In this document: piece after piece, positions 18,250 through 28,493 of the stretch
Layout of the letters: each line of letters opens with the position of its first letter
Position numbering within the stretch: position 1 is the stretch's first letter
Source: Tahibacter amnicola
GTDB taxonomy: Bacteria > Pseudomonadota > Gammaproteobacteria > Xanthomonadales > Rhodanobacteraceae
Direction of reading: 5' to 3'
Assembly: GCF_025398735.1 (NCBI RefSeq)
Contig: NZ_CP104694.1
Location: forward strand, 5,731,465 to 5,795,464
DNA: 64,000 bases
Translations under genes and position numbers: made by a program
The notes under the pieces: model-generated
What the model saw: only the letters and a program-made list of their open reading frames with translations
Database searches by the model: none
Told to the model about the DNA's origin: nothing

Positions 18250-20541
18250 TCAGTTTGCGCCGCCGAACCAATCGCGCAACTGGTCCATGGCGCAGCTTTT
18301 CTCCTCGCTCGGCGCGTAGCCGGCAAGGAAGGGCAGCTGGCGCGCCTGGTCGCAGTCCTGCTGCGTGCGCTGCCCGGACGCCGGATCGATCCAGACCAGT
18401 TCGATCCCCTGGTCCATCGGAATATCCAGCGGACGCGTCGGCAACTTCTGGAACAGCGCCATCCAGATGCGCAACGCACCGGTCGAGCCGTACAGCCCGG
18501 TCGGCTTGTTGTCGTCCCGGCCGACCCAGGCCACCGCCAGGTGGTCGCCGGTGTAGCCGGCGAACCAGCTGTCGCGCGAGTCATCGCTGGTGCCCGTCTT
18601 GCCCGCGGCGTTGAGCGAGGCCAGCTCGCTGCTGCCCACGACACTGGCCGTACCGCTGGTCATCACCTGCTGCAGCGCGTAGCTTACCAGCCTGGCTGCT
18701 TCCACATAATCGCCCGCACCGGGTTTGACGCTGTAGCGGTGCAGCGCGCGGCCATCCTTGTCGAGCACGCCGCGCACCGCGATCACCGGCAGCGCGTGGC
18801 CGTCCGCGGCGAAATATTGATACAACTGCGCAACTTCCACCGGCGCGTATTCCTGCGCACCCAGCAGCAGCGACGGATTGGGGTTGACATCGGCGTTGAT
18901 GCCGAATGAAGCAAGCAGCGTGCGCACGCGGTCGACGCCAACCATCATGCCCAGGCGCACCGTGGAGAGATTCCACGAATTGGCCAGGGCATCGACCAGG
19001 GCGACACGGCCGTGGGCGATCTTGTCCGAGTTCTGCGGCATCCAGGTCTTGCCGTTGGGCTGCGGCAGCGAAATCGGCGCGTCTTCGATGATGGTGGCGA
19101 GCGAATAGCGTTGCGGCTGCGCCAGCGCCACCAGATACACGAACGGCTTGACCAGGGATCCGATCGGCCGGCGTGCATCGATCGCGCGGTTGAACCCCGG
19201 TTCGTCCGGATCCCGATCCCCCACCACCGCCTGGACTTCCCCATTTCTCGCGCCGGTGACCACCATGGCCGCCTGCGTTTCTTTTTGCGCCTTGCCCAGT
19301 GCCGCCAGCGTGTCGCGCACGGCCTTCTCGGCAAGCATCTGCGTGGATGGCGCAAGCGACGTCAGCACTGTCAGGCCAGCCCCGCGCAGGGCTTTGTCGT
19401 CGTACTCGCGCTTGAGCTGGGCGCGGACCAGGTCGAGGAAGGCCGGAAACCGATTGCGCGCCAGTCCGGCGCCTTCAGCCACGCCCAGTGGAGCGGCCTT
19501 GGCCCGCGCCAGCTCGTCCTCGTTGAGAAGACCGGTGTCGTAGAACATCTGCAGCACGAGGTTGCGCCGGCCCAGAGCACGCTCGGGATACCGCCGGGGG
19601 TCGTAGTAGCTCGGCCCCTGGACCAACCCGACCAGCAGCGCCACGTCATGCGCCCGCAGCGTGTTGAGCTCGCGGCCGAAATAGAACTCGCTGGCCGCCG
19701 CGAATCCATGCACGGCCTGGCCACCCTGCTGGCCCAGGAAAATCTCGTTCACATAGGCTTCGAGGATGCGCTGCTTGTCGTAGCGGGCCTCGATGATCAG
19801 CGCCAGCAGCGCCTCGTTGCCCTTGCGCATCAGGTTCTGCGTGCGGTCCAGGAAGAGATTCTTGACCAACTGCTGGGTGAGCGTCGAACCGCCCTGCACG
19901 ACGTGTCCGGCCATCGCATTGGCCCACATGGCGCGGATGATCGCTTTGAGCGCCACGCCGTGGTGATGCTTGAAATCGCGATCCTCGACGGCCTGCAGTC
20001 CCGACACCAGCAGCGGTGGCATCTGACCCAGCTTGGCGACACGCCGTTCCTGCTGCTCCGCCCCGTACAGCGTGGCGATGCGCGCCGGATCCAGGCGCAC
20101 CCGGTCGAGCGACTTGCCGGTGTCCAGATCTTTGATCGTGGCCACGCGCGACCGGCTGAGGACCACGTCGATCCGGCGCGCCGGCTCGAATCCGTCCAGG
20201 CCCGCGAAGGCGCGCCGGGCGATGACGAAATGGTCGCCGTCGCGCATGAAGCTGCCGGGATTACGCGCGCCGGTCACTTCGTCGTAGCGCGCGGCTTCCA
20301 GTTCGAGGATCAGGGTCGCCGCGTCCAGCGGCAGGCCGGGGCTGAGCTCGAGCGGCCGGGCGTAGACGCGGCTGGGCGTCTCCCAGGACAGGTCGTCGAA
20401 TCGCGTCCGGACCTGTGTATCCAGGTACAGCGTGTAGGGCACGCCGAACGCAACGATGAACCCGAAACCCAACCAGAACGGGGCGCGCAGCCAGCGCCAG
20501 GCAAAGCGCGCGACGGCGGCACTGCGGACGAGGAATGACAA
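18250..20541 (-). CDS. mrcB: bifunctional penicillin-binding protein 1b
   Basis: The product is a class A PBP with one N-terminal membrane helix (APFWLGFGFIVAFGVPYTLYL). It has a GT51 glycosyltransferase domain whose catalytic Glu lies in AVEDRDFKHHHG near residue 184, followed by GGSTLTQQLVKNLFL. The transpeptidase domain has SLVK near residue 459, an SWN motif and KTGT near residue 647. It polymerises and cross-links peptidoglycan in the periplasm. No ATG precedes the membrane helix. The best start is a TTG at 20541, giving 763 residues (shorter than E. coli PBP1b), with no obvious ribosome-binding site. The following lipoprotein is its probable regulator. Confidence 0.94.
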   Translation of the reverse strand: MSFLVRSAAVARFAWRWLRAPFWLGFGFIVAFGVPYTLYLDTQVRTRFDDLSWETPSRVYARPLELSPGLPLDAATLILELEAARYDEVTGARNPGSFMRDGDHFVIARRAFAGLDGFEPARRIDVVLSRSRVATIKDLDTGKSLDRVRLDPARIATLYGAEQQERRVAKLGQMPPLLVSGLQAVEDRDFKHHHGVALKAIIRAMWANAMAGHVVQGGSTLTQQLVKNLFLDRTQNLMRKGNEALLALIIEARYDKQRILEAYVNEIFLGQQGGQAVHGFAAASEFYFGRELNTLRAHDVALLVGLVQGPSYYDPRRYPERALGRRNLVLQMFYDTGLLNEDELARAKAAPLGVAEGAGLARNRFPAFLDLVRAQLKREYDDKALRGAGLTVLTSLAPSTQMLAEKAVRDTLAALGKAQKETQAAMVVTGARNGEVQAVVGDRDPDEPGFNRAIDARRPIGSLVKPFVYLVALAQPQRYSLATIIEDAPISLPQPNGKTWMPQNSDKIAHGRVALVDALANSWNLSTVRLGMMVGVDRVRTLLASFGINADVNPNPSLLLGAQEYAPVEVAQLYQYFAADGHALPVIAVRGVLDKDGRALHRYSVKPGAGDYVEAARLVSYALQQVMTSGTASVVGSSELASLNAAGKTGTSDDSRDSWFAGYTGDHLAVAWVGRDDNKPTGLYGSTGALRIWMALFQKLPTRPLDIPMDQGIELVWIDPASGQRTQQDCDQARQLPFLAGYAPSEEKSCAMDQLRDWFGGAN

Positions 20542-20817
20542 GGGACTGGCAGACTCAGCGGATGACCCCGGAAGTGTACCCGAAAGCCCCCGCCTGACCG
20601 GGACGCCCCGCCCGGCCCGCTGCGGTTCAATCTTCAGTCGCGATTCGGGATAATCGCGCGCTTGGCCCGACGTCCGGAAAGACGCCGAGTCGCGGCGGCC
20701 CACCGATGGCCCCCTCCGCGACCGGCCCAGGCTGCGGACCGGCCGGGTCCGCCGGGGACGGCCCGTTTCATTCAGCCGCGTACGTTTTCGTATGCGCACC
20801 AAGGAACTGTCGAATCC

Positions 20818-23800
20818 GTGCCCCTGACCGCTAGCGACCGAACTTCCGCCTGTCTCGTCGTCCATGGCCTCCCGGCCGATCCGGGCTGGTGGCAGACCCT
20901 TGCGCGCTCCGTCGCGCCGCAAACCGTGCTGCTGGCCACGCAGACGGCACCGGCTCCCTTCCTGCCGCTGAGCGGCAATGCCGAAACGCCCGCCGACCTG
21001 CTGGCCGCCGCCCGCGCGATCCAGCCGGGGTTCGATGTCGTACTGCTGCGCGCCGGCACGACGCTGCCGGAGGCGTGGCTGCCGCGCCTGATCCGCGCCC
21101 TGGACGCCGGTGATGACATCGTTGCCGCCACCCCGCTGGACGACGTGACACCCGGCTGCACGCCAGGCATCGATATCCCGGCCACGGTCGAGCGCATCGA
21201 TGCGCTGTGCCATGCCTACTCCCGCCGCGCGGTGGTCGAAGCCAGCGCCCTTTCGCCGCTAATCAGCGCCTGGAAAGGACGCTGGCTGGCCACTGCTGAC
21301 CTGGCCCCGATCAGCGACCGGCTGGCGCCGCAGGCGCTGGCCCCCGCGCGCTGTGTCCTGGTCGATGGACTGTACGTCGCCGATTCCGCGCAACGGCTCA
21401 AGCCGGCGGATGGAGCGCCGGCCGGGCCGCTGGGCGAGCTGCGGGAACGGGTCTCCCATGCCCTGGCAACCCCGGCGTTCCTGCCCGCCAAGGCCGGACT
21501 GGACAGCCGCCCGGTCATCCTCCATGTGCTGCACGGCTGGGGCGGCGGCGCGGAACGCTTCGTCCGCGACATGGCGGCAGCAGACACGCAGCGCATCCAT
21601 CTGGTCATGGTCGCGCGCGGCAGCTTTGCGCGCCGCGAGTACGGCGCCACGCTGGAGCTGCTGGACGGCAGCTTCTGCCAGCCACCGCTGCGCCACCTGC
21701 GCCTGCCGCGGCCAATCGCGGATACCGACCTCACCCACCGCGACTGGAACCGCTTCTTCCGCACGGTGCTGCGCGACTACGCGGTGGATGCCGTGGTGGT
21801 TTCCTCCCTGATCGGTCACAGCCTGGATGCCTTGCGCTCGGGGCTGCCGACGTTTGTCGTCACGCACGACTGTTATCCGCTGTGGCCGCTGCTGCACCGC
21901 GACTTTGGCGATACCACCCTGCCCTTCGACGACGCACAGCGCGTCGCCGACCTGGCGGCCGCTGACGCTGACTTCGAGTTTGCACAGCGGGCACCGGCCT
22001 ATTGGCAGTCGCTGCGGCAGTCCTACGAGACAGCTGTGCACGATGCCAAGGCCACCCTGATCGCCCCCAGCCGCGCAGCGCTCGCCAACGTGCTGCGGCT
22101 GGCGCCGGGGCTGGCGTCGCGGCCAGCACATGTGGTCGGGCACGGCATCGCGCCGTGGAAATCATCGGTTGCTACGACTTCCGCAGCGCCGATGCGCCCT
22201 GCCGGAAACCGCCTGCGCCTAGTGATCCCGGGCCGGATCCGCCGGGGCAAGGGCGCAGAGCTGCTTCACGCTGCCTTTCCGCGACTGCGCCAGTACGCCG
22301 ATATCTGGCTGCTGGGCGCCGGCGCCGAAGCCCAGGCCTTCTTCGGACAGGCCGGCCTGCATATCGTGCTGGACTATCGCCGTGAACGACTGCCGGAACT
22401 GATCCGAGCGATTGCTCCCGACGCCGCGCTGCTGCTGCCGACGGTGGCCGAAACCTTCAGCTACACGCTGTCCGAATGCTGGAGCCTGGGCCTGCCGGTC
22501 ATCGCGACAGGCGTCGGCGCACTGGCGGAACGGATCGAATCAGACACTACCGGCATCCTGGTATCGCCTGACGCCAACGCCATCGTCACCGCCGTCGCCG
22601 CACTGCATGACGATCGCGCCCGTTTGCAACGGCTGCGTGACGCCGTCGCTGCGCTTCCCGCGCGTGACCTCGATGCCATGATGCGCGACTACGCCGCGAT
22701 CCTTCCGTCCGCTGCCGCCGCCGCCCCGCGGACGCTGCTGCTGCCGGACACCCAGGAGCAGCTGGAGATCGCCGACCTGCAGCACCGGTTGACGCAGAGC
22801 GAGCATCGTCTGCGCGGCATGGCCGAGCGCCTGGTCGAACAGGCGCGCGAACTGGATCGCCGCGCCGAATGGGCCACCGAACTGGAGCGCGACCACAAAC
22901 GTGCCGCCACCGCCCTGCAGAAACTGCAGGTCGAACACACCACCACGGTGAACAAGCTGCGCGCCGAGTTCGAAGACCGCACGCGCTGGGCCCTAAGCCT
23001 GCGCGACGAGCTCGAACTGGCCTACGGCAGCCTGTCCTGGCGACTGACCAGGCCGCTGCGTTTCGGCATGCGCAAGCTGCGCGGCCTGCGCGCACGGCTG
23101 TCGTTCCATGTGTCGCGACTGATCAATGCCTGGCGCCGCACCCAGGGCAGCCTGCGGCGGCGCGGCATCATCGGTACCGTGCGTCGCATCGGAACGGAGT
23201 TCCGTCGCGGACAAGTACCCATCACCCCCGTGGCCGATCTGCCCCAGGATGACGGGCTGCCGTTTTCCGTACCGGGCGTCGACTCACCCGTGGTGTCGAT
23301 CGTCATTCCGGTATACAACAAGATCGAGTATACGGTCGCCTGCCTGCGCTCACTGGCGCAACACGCAGGCCCCACCCCTTTCGAGGTGATACTCGTCGAC
23401 GACTGCTCCAGCGACGACACGCCGCGCCGGCTGGCCAGCGTGTCTGGCGTGCGTGTGCACCGCAACGCGGAAAACCTCGGCTTCGTCGGATCGTGCAATG
23501 CCGGCGCCGCCCTGTCGCGCGGCGACTACGTGCTGTTCCTCAATAACGACACCGTCGTCACGCCGAACTGGCTCGAAGCGCTCATGGCCTGTTTCCGCGA
23601 TGAACCCGAGGCGGGCCTGGTCGGCGCCAAGCTGGTCTATCCCGACGGCCGCCTGCAGGAAGCCGGCGGCATCGTCTTTCGCGACGGATCAGGCTGGAAC
23701 TACGGTCGCTTCGACAATCCCGCCGACCCGGCCTACAACTTCCGGCGCGAAGCCGACTACTGCTCCGGCGCGGCGATCATGCTGCGGCGCGAACTGTTCG

Positions 23801-25173
23801 AGCGCCTGGGCGGCTTCGACCGCCGCTATGCGCCAGCCTATTACGAAGATACCGACCTGGCCTTCGCCGTGCGCGCAGCGGGACTCAAGGTGTTCTACGA
23901 ACCCGCTTCGACCGTCATCCACTTCGAAGGCATCACCGCCGGCACGGATACCGGTTCCGGCATCAAGCGCTACCAGGTCGTCAATCGCGAGAAATTCCTG
24001 GACAAATGGAAAGACGCGCTGGCGCTGCAACCCGCCCCGATCGACGATCCGGCCGATGCGCGTCGCGCGGCCACCTTCCGTCACTCCCGGCGGATCCTCA
24101 TCATCGACGCCTGCACGCCAACGCCCGACCAGGATTCCGGCTCGCTGCGCATGGTGAACCTGATGCGCCTGCTCAAGGCGCTGGGCTGGCATGTCAGCTT
24201 CTTCTCCGAGAACCGTCTGTACCTGGATCGCTACACACCTGCGCTGCAGTCCCTGGGCGTGGAAGTGCTCTACCACCCCTTCCTGAGCGATCCGATCCGC
24301 TTCTTCCGGGAGCGCGGCCGGGAATACGACGCCATCGTGCTGTCGCGCCATTACGTCGCGATCAACTACCTGGGGCTCGCACGCCTGTACGCACGCCAGG
24401 CCCGGTTGATCTTCGACACGGTCGACCTGCACTACCTGCGCGAACGCCGCGCGGCCGAGCTGGAAGGCAGCGGCGATCTCCTGCGCAAGGCCGAGCTGAC
24501 GCGCGCGCAGGAGCAGAAACTGATTCGCGAATGCGATGTGACCCTGGTCGTCAGTCCGGTGGAGAAAGACATCCTCGCCACCGAGGTGCCGAATACGCGC
24601 GTGGAAATACTGTCCAACGTGCACGAGGTGTTCGGCTGCCGCCGACCGTTCGACGAGCGCAGCGACCTCGTCTTCGTCGGCAGCTTCCAGCACCCGCCCA
24701 ACGAAGACGCCGTGCTGTGGTTCGCGCGCGAGGTCTTCCCGCGCGTGCGGCTGGCTTTGCCGGAGGTGCGTTTCCACGTTATCGGTCACCCGCCCCCGCC
24801 GGACATCCAGGCACTGGCGGACGACCGGCTCATCGTCCACGGCTTCGTGGAAGATCTCGAACCCTTCATGGACGGCTGCCGCATTTCCGTGGCGCCGCTG
24901 CGCTACGGCGCCGGCGTAAAGGGCAAGGTGAACATGGCCATGAGCTATGGCTTGCCCGTCGTTGCCACGGGTTGTGCGGTGGAGGGCATGCATATCGCCG
25001 CCGGCAGCGACGTACTGGTGGCGGAAGATGCCGCGGCATTTGCCGACGCGATCGTCCGCCTGTACCACGACAAGGCGTTGTGGAAGACGCTGTCCGCCAA
25101 CGGCCTGGCCAACGTGCAGCGCCACTTCTCCTTCGATGCCGCCAAGCGGGCGCTGGAGAACATCCTGACCTGA
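20818..25173 (+). CDS. three-module glycosyltransferase (GT4 - coiled coil - GT2 - GT4)
   Basis: With a GTG start at 20818 (AAGGA 12 bases upstream) the protein is 1451 residues and has no membrane helix or signal peptide. An N-terminal region of about 230 residues is unassigned. A GT4/GT-B module follows (about 231-627, with HGWGGGAERFVRDM and TVAETFSYTLSECWSLGLPVIATG). Residues 641-748 form a coiled coil ending YGSLSWRLTRPLR, a phrase common in polysaccharide glycosyltransferases. A GT2 module (about 821-1061) has VSIVIPVYNK, VDDCSSDDT, FLNNDTVV and YYEDTDLAF. The C-terminal GT4 module (about 1091-1451) has FVGSFQHPPNEDAV and PLRYGAGVKGKVNMAMSYGLPVVAT. It probably builds several linkages of one surface glycan. 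No other polysaccharide gene adjoins it. Confidence 0.88.
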   Translation: MPLTASDRTSACLVVHGLPADPGWWQTLARSVAPQTVLLATQTAPAPFLPLSGNAETPADLLAAARAIQPGFDVVLLRAGTTLPEAWLPRLIRALDAGDDIVAATPLDDVTPGCTPGIDIPATVERIDALCHAYSRRAVVEASALSPLISAWKGRWLATADLAPISDRLAPQALAPARCVLVDGLYVADSAQRLKPADGAPAGPLGELRERVSHALATPAFLPAKAGLDSRPVILHVLHGWGGGAERFVRDMAAADTQRIHLVMVARGSFARREYGATLELLDGSFCQPPLRHLRLPRPIADTDLTHRDWNRFFRTVLRDYAVDAVVVSSLIGHSLDALRSGLPTFVVTHDCYPLWPLLHRDFGDTTLPFDDAQRVADLAAADADFEFAQRAPAYWQSLRQSYETAVHDAKATLIAPSRAALANVLRLAPGLASRPAHVVGHGIAPWKSSVATTSAAPMRPAGNRLRLVIPGRIRRGKGAELLHAAFPRLRQYADIWLLGAGAEAQAFFGQAGLHIVLDYRRERLPELIRAIAPDAALLLPTVAETFSYTLSECWSLGLPVIATGVGALAERIESDTTGILVSPDANAIVTAVAALHDDRARLQRLRDAVAALPARDLDAMMRDYAAILPSAAAAAPRTLLLPDTQEQLEIADLQHRLTQSEHRLRGMAERLVEQARELDRRAEWATELERDHKRAATALQKLQVEHTTTVNKLRAEFEDRTRWALSLRDELELAYGSLSWRLTRPLRFGMRKLRGLRARLSFHVSRLINAWRRTQGSLRRRGIIGTVRRIGTEFRRGQVPITPVADLPQDDGLPFSVPGVDSPVVSIVIPVYNKIEYTVACLRSLAQHAGPTPFEVILVDDCSSDDTPRRLASVSGVRVHRNAENLGFVGSCNAGAALSRGDYVLFLNNDTVVTPNWLEALMACFRDEPEAGLVGAKLVYPDGRLQEAGGIVFRDGSGWNYGRFDNPADPAYNFRREADYCSGAAIMLRRELFERLGGFDRRYAPAYYEDTDLAFAVRAAGLKVFYEPASTVIHFEGITAGTDTGSGIKRYQVVNREKFLDKWKDALALQPAPIDDPADARRAATFRHSRRILIIDACTPTPDQDSGSLRMVNLMRLLKALGWHVSFFSENRLYLDRYTPALQSLGVEVLYHPFLSDPIRFFRERGREYDAIVLSRHYVAINYLGLARLYARQARLIFDTVDLHYLRERRAAELEGSGDLLRKAELTRAQEQKLIRECDVTLVVSPVEKDILATEVPNTRVEILSNVHEVFGCRRPFDERSDLVFVGSFQHPPNEDAVLWFAREVFPRVRLALPEVRFHVIGHPPPPDIQALADDRLIVHGFVEDLEPFMDGCRISVAPLRYGAGVKGKVNMAMSYGLPVVATGCAVEGMHIAAGSDVLVAEDAAAFADAIVRLYHDKALWKTLSANGLANVQRHFSFDAAKRALENILT

Positions 25174-25177
25174 TGAC

Positions 25178-25205
25178 CCGCGGCACCGGCGCGCCGGTGC
25201 CGCGG
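25178..25205. terminator. perfect palindrome between convergent genes, likely bidirectional terminator
   Basis: Bases 25178-25205 form a perfect 28-base palindrome (arms CCGCGGCACCGGC and its complement around GC). It begins five bases after the glycosyltransferase stop and lies about 40 bases from the stop of the convergent 133-residue gene. There is no T-tract, so termination is inferred from position and stem strength. Confidence 0.5.
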
Positions 25206-25245
25206 CAGGTTCAAACCGACGGCCGCGCGCCAGCCGTCGCGGATC

Positions 25246-25647
25246 TCAGCGACAACTGATACTGAGACTGACCACGGCGTTCTGCGTACCGGTGTTGACG
25301 GCAATGGCCTTGTAGTAGCCCGGCCCCGGATAGTTCAGGCCACTCACATACTGCTGGTGGAAACCGCCGCCGCGCGTATAGACGTATTCGTCGAGATTGG
25401 ACTTCGGCTCCACGTTCACGCCGTAGCGCACGCGGAAGGTTACCGAGCCGTTCGTGGTGCCGGCTACGTCGACGAATCCATTCGGGTTGTACTGCGCGGC
25501 GTAGCAATCGGGCAAGGCGACACGTGCTCCCGGCGAAATCGTGATGCCGCTGACCGAGCTGCCATCGGCCATTGCAACGCTGCTGGCCAGCATCGCCAGC
25601 GCACCCGGGATCCAGCGCCTCAGGGCGCCGTATTCGATACGTTTCAT
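25246..25647 (-). CDS. small secreted protein of unknown function (133 aa)
   Basis: I do not recognise this protein. It starts MKRIEYGALRR, followed by a hydrophobic core and a probable Sec signal-peptidase site after AMA. The mature part of about 105 residues is rich in Gly, Tyr, Ser and Val and looks all-beta (GSVTFRVRYGVNV, DEYVYTRGGGFHQQYV, NAVVSLSISCR). Two cysteines, one near the mature N-terminus and one as the penultimate residue, could form a disulfide. The ATG at 25647 has GAGGA at good spacing; the upstream open frame lacks coding character. A periplasmic or extracellular location is expected. Confidence 0.6.
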   Translation of the reverse strand: MKRIEYGALRRWIPGALAMLASSVAMADGSSVSGITISPGARVALPDCYAAQYNPNGFVDVAGTTNGSVTFRVRYGVNVEPKSNLDEYVYTRGGGFHQQYVSGLNYPGPGYYKAIAVNTGTQNAVVSLSISCR

Positions 25648-25903
25648 GGTGTCCTCACAGGGATTGGGATAGGCCTGGCTGTGCGGGGCCCATCGCCGCC
25701 AGGCACAGGAAAAGTACGCAGCCCCAGTCCGGGCCGGATGCACATGTACCCAGGTATATTTCCGGATCTCGCCGCAAAGTGCCTTACCCGGCGCCACACC
25801 GGCATCGTACGGGACGTCGCCGCAGCCCGATGAGCGCGCGCCTGCCCTGGCAGGGCGCCGGCAATAGGACGATACTGCGCGGACCTTCGCCCGGAGACCC
25901 GCC

Positions 25904-26857
25904 ATGATCCACGCGAGCATCCTCGACACTGTCGGCCGTACGCCCATCGTGAAGATCAACCGGCTTGCACCGGCCGGCGTGGAACTCTATGTAAAGCTCG
26001 AGGCCTTCAACCCGATGTCCTCGGTGAAAGACCGGCTGGCACTGGCCATCGTGCTCGATGCGGAGGCAAAGGGGTTGCTCAAGCCTGGCCAGATGATCGT
26101 CGAGGCGACATCGGGCAACACCGGCATTGCGCTGGCGATGGTGTGCGCGGCCAAGGGCTACCAGTTCGTCGCGTTCATGGTGGAGACCTTCTCGGTCGAG
26201 CGGCGCAAGATCATGCGTGCCCTGGGTGCCCGGGTGATTCTCACACCCGCCGCGGAACGCGGCAGCGGCATGGTCAAGCGGGCCGAAGAGTTTGCCCAGC
26301 GCCATGGCGCCTTCCTCGCCCGCCAGTTCGAGAACGAAGCCAATCCCGCCTACCACCGCAGCACGACCGGCCCCGAGATCCTGCAGGATTTCGCTGGCCG
26401 CCGTCTGGACACCTTCGTCACCGGCTGGGGCACCGGCGGCACGCTCACCGGTGCCGGTGAAATGATTCGCCTCGCCCGTCCGGACGTCGAGATCGTCGTG
26501 ACTGAACCCGCGGGCGCCTCACTCCTTTCGGGCGCCGAGTGGAAGCCGCACAAGATCCAGGGCTGGACACCGGATTTCATACCGGCCGTCCTCAGGCGCG
26601 ACGTCGCGCACCGCGTCATTCCGATCGACGACGTGCTGGCGCGCGATACCGCGCGCAATCTTGCGGCCTACGAAGGCATCTTCTGCGGGATCTCCGCCGG
26701 TGGAACTTTCGCGGCGGCACTGGAAGTCGCGCGCAATGCGCCCGCTGGCAACGTCATCCTGGCCATGCTGCCGGATACGGGCGAACGCTACCTGTCGACC
26801 TTCCTGTTCGAGGGTATGAACGAAGGATCGGATGACGAATGGTTGGCGACACTCTGA
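25904..26857 (+). CDS. cysK: cysteine synthase (O-acetylserine sulfhydrylase, CysK type)
   Basis: This 317-residue fold-type II PLP enzyme forms cysteine from O-acetylserine and sulfide. The PLP lysine is Lys42 in SSVKDR, the substrate loop is TSGNTGIAL, the phosphate loop is GTGGTLTGAG, and GISAGGTFAAA lies near the C-terminus. The segment VETFSVERRKIMRALGARVILTPA is nearer CysK than CysM. A GGAG motif lies eight bases before the ATG. No other sulfur-assimilation gene is adjacent, although methionine-cycle genes lie about 12 kb away. It converges on the peptide transporter gene. Confidence 0.94.
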   Translation: MIHASILDTVGRTPIVKINRLAPAGVELYVKLEAFNPMSSVKDRLALAIVLDAEAKGLLKPGQMIVEATSGNTGIALAMVCAAKGYQFVAFMVETFSVERRKIMRALGARVILTPAAERGSGMVKRAEEFAQRHGAFLARQFENEANPAYHRSTTGPEILQDFAGRRLDTFVTGWGTGGTLTGAGEMIRLARPDVEIVVTEPAGASLLSGAEWKPHKIQGWTPDFIPAVLRRDVAHRVIPIDDVLARDTARNLAAYEGIFCGISAGGTFAAALEVARNAPAGNVILAMLPDTGERYLSTFLFEGMNEGSDDEWLATL

Positions 26858-26875
26858 AAACCACCGCTGCGCGCC

Positions 26876-26905
26876 GGTGCGTGACACGAACGTGTGTCGC
26901 GCACC
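26876..26905. terminator. hairpin between convergent cysK and peptide transporter genes
   Basis: GGTGCGTGACAC pairs imperfectly with GTGTGTCGCGCACC around GAAC in the 61-base gap between two convergent stops. There is no T-run, so a shared terminator is inferred. Confidence 0.45.
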
Positions 26906-26918
26906 AGCAGGCGTCCGG

Positions 26919-28493
26919 TCAGTCCGTCGGACGGTAATTGTCCACTTCGCGGTAAGTTCGGGCGTAGAGGCCGAAAATCAACGCTGCAACGGCCGCGAAA
27001 GCCGCAAAGAAGAACATCTGAAATGCCGTCACGCTCAGGCCCGTGGAAGCGATCGACTGGGTCACCGCTTCGTTGCGCACGCCGCTGTTGACCAGCAGCA
27101 CCCACAGGTTGCCCACGGTCACGGCGAGGTACCAGAAGCTCATCAGCACGCCCTTCATCGACGAAGGCGCCTGGCTGTAGGCGAACTCGATGCCCGTCGC
27201 CGATACCAGTACTTCACCCATGGTCAGCAGCACATAGGGCAGGATCTGCCAGACGATGGACACCGCGCTTCCGCCGTCGATCGCCAGCTGCAATCCGCCC
27301 GCCGCCACCCAGGCCAGGCTGCTGAACGCGATGCCGAAGGTCATCCGGCGCAACGCCGTCGGCTCGTAGCCGAAATACCGGCGCAGCGCCGGGTACAGCA
27401 CGAGGTTATTGAACGGAATCAGGATCATTACCAGCAGGGGATTGAGCGCCTGCATCTGCGAGGGCTGGAACCATTCCGGCGTGGTCATCGCGCTGGCCTG
27501 CAACACCCACGTCGATGCCTTCTGGTCAAACAGCGACCAGAACGGCGTCACCAGCGCGAAGACGATCAGCATGCGCAGGACGACCCGCACGCCGTCCACC
27601 GCGATTTCCGGATGCCGGCCGCGCGCGCGGTCCAGCTGGATCCACGTCCCGCCGCCGGCGAATCCGAGGAAGATCACCACGGCCAGGCACAGCGCCGCGA
27701 CGATGCCCAGCTGCGGCGCGAACACCAGCGATCCCAACCCCAGTGCAACGCCCATCATCGCAAGCACGTACCCCCAGCGCGCACCGCCGTCGCGGCTGAC
27801 CAGCGCCGTCATGGCCACGCGGACGAAGGAATCGGGACTCGGTGGTGCCGGCGGGATGATCACGTAGTGCTTGCGCGCCAGCCAGAAGATGAAAGTAGCG
27901 ACAAACATCAGCGCACCCGGAATACCGAACGCGACCGATGCGCCGTACTTCTTCAGGAACACCGGCATCAGCAGCGATGCGAACAGGGACCCGAAGTTGA
28001 TACTCCAGTAGAAGGCGTCGAAGACGATCTTGGCCAGGTGCTTGGTGGACTTGTCGAACTGGTCGCCGCAGAACGCCGCCACGCAGGGCTTGATGCCACC
28101 GGACCCGAAGGCGATCAGGCCCAGGCCGAACAGGAAGCCGGTGCGGTCGTGCTCGAATACCGCCAGCATGACGTGCCCGACGCAATAGATCAGGCTGAAG
28201 CTCATGATCGTCCAGTACTTGCCCATCAGGCGGTCGGCCAGCCAGCCGCCGAGCAGAGGGAAGAAGTACACGCCGATCAGGAACGTGTGAAAAATGTGTT
28301 TGGCCTCGGTAGGCCGGTCGGCCTCGGGCAGGTAGGTCAGCAGGGACGAAACCAGGAATACGGTCAGGATGTTGCGCATCCCGTAGAAGCTGAAACGCTC
28401 GCACGCCTCGTTGCCGATGATGTTCGGGATCTGGCGCGGCATGCGCGCGGCCGGTGCGGGCGTCGAGGGCGCCGCGAGAGTCGCTTCGGTCAT
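26919..28493 (-). CDS. POT-family proton-dependent oligopeptide transporter
   Basis: The 524-residue protein is a major-facilitator POT/PTR2 symporter of the inner membrane that takes up di- and tripeptides with protons. The hallmark NEACERFSFYGMRNIL contains the ExxERF-type proton-coupling motif of helix 1. FDAFYWSINFGSLFAS matches the PTR2 signature of helix 5. Long hydrophobic stretches fit 14 helices. The ATG at 28493 has GGAG at correct spacing. It could import a narrower set of peptides than E. coli DtpA; specificity cannot be read from sequence. Confidence 0.93.
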   Translation of the reverse strand: MTEATLAAPSTPAPAARMPRQIPNIIGNEACERFSFYGMRNILTVFLVSSLLTYLPEADRPTEAKHIFHTFLIGVYFFPLLGGWLADRLMGKYWTIMSFSLIYCVGHVMLAVFEHDRTGFLFGLGLIAFGSGGIKPCVAAFCGDQFDKSTKHLAKIVFDAFYWSINFGSLFASLLMPVFLKKYGASVAFGIPGALMFVATFIFWLARKHYVIIPPAPPSPDSFVRVAMTALVSRDGGARWGYVLAMMGVALGLGSLVFAPQLGIVAALCLAVVIFLGFAGGGTWIQLDRARGRHPEIAVDGVRVVLRMLIVFALVTPFWSLFDQKASTWVLQASAMTTPEWFQPSQMQALNPLLVMILIPFNNLVLYPALRRYFGYEPTALRRMTFGIAFSSLAWVAAGGLQLAIDGGSAVSIVWQILPYVLLTMGEVLVSATGIEFAYSQAPSSMKGVLMSFWYLAVTVGNLWVLLVNSGVRNEAVTQSIASTGLSVTAFQMFFFAAFAAVAALIFGLYARTYREVDNYRPTD

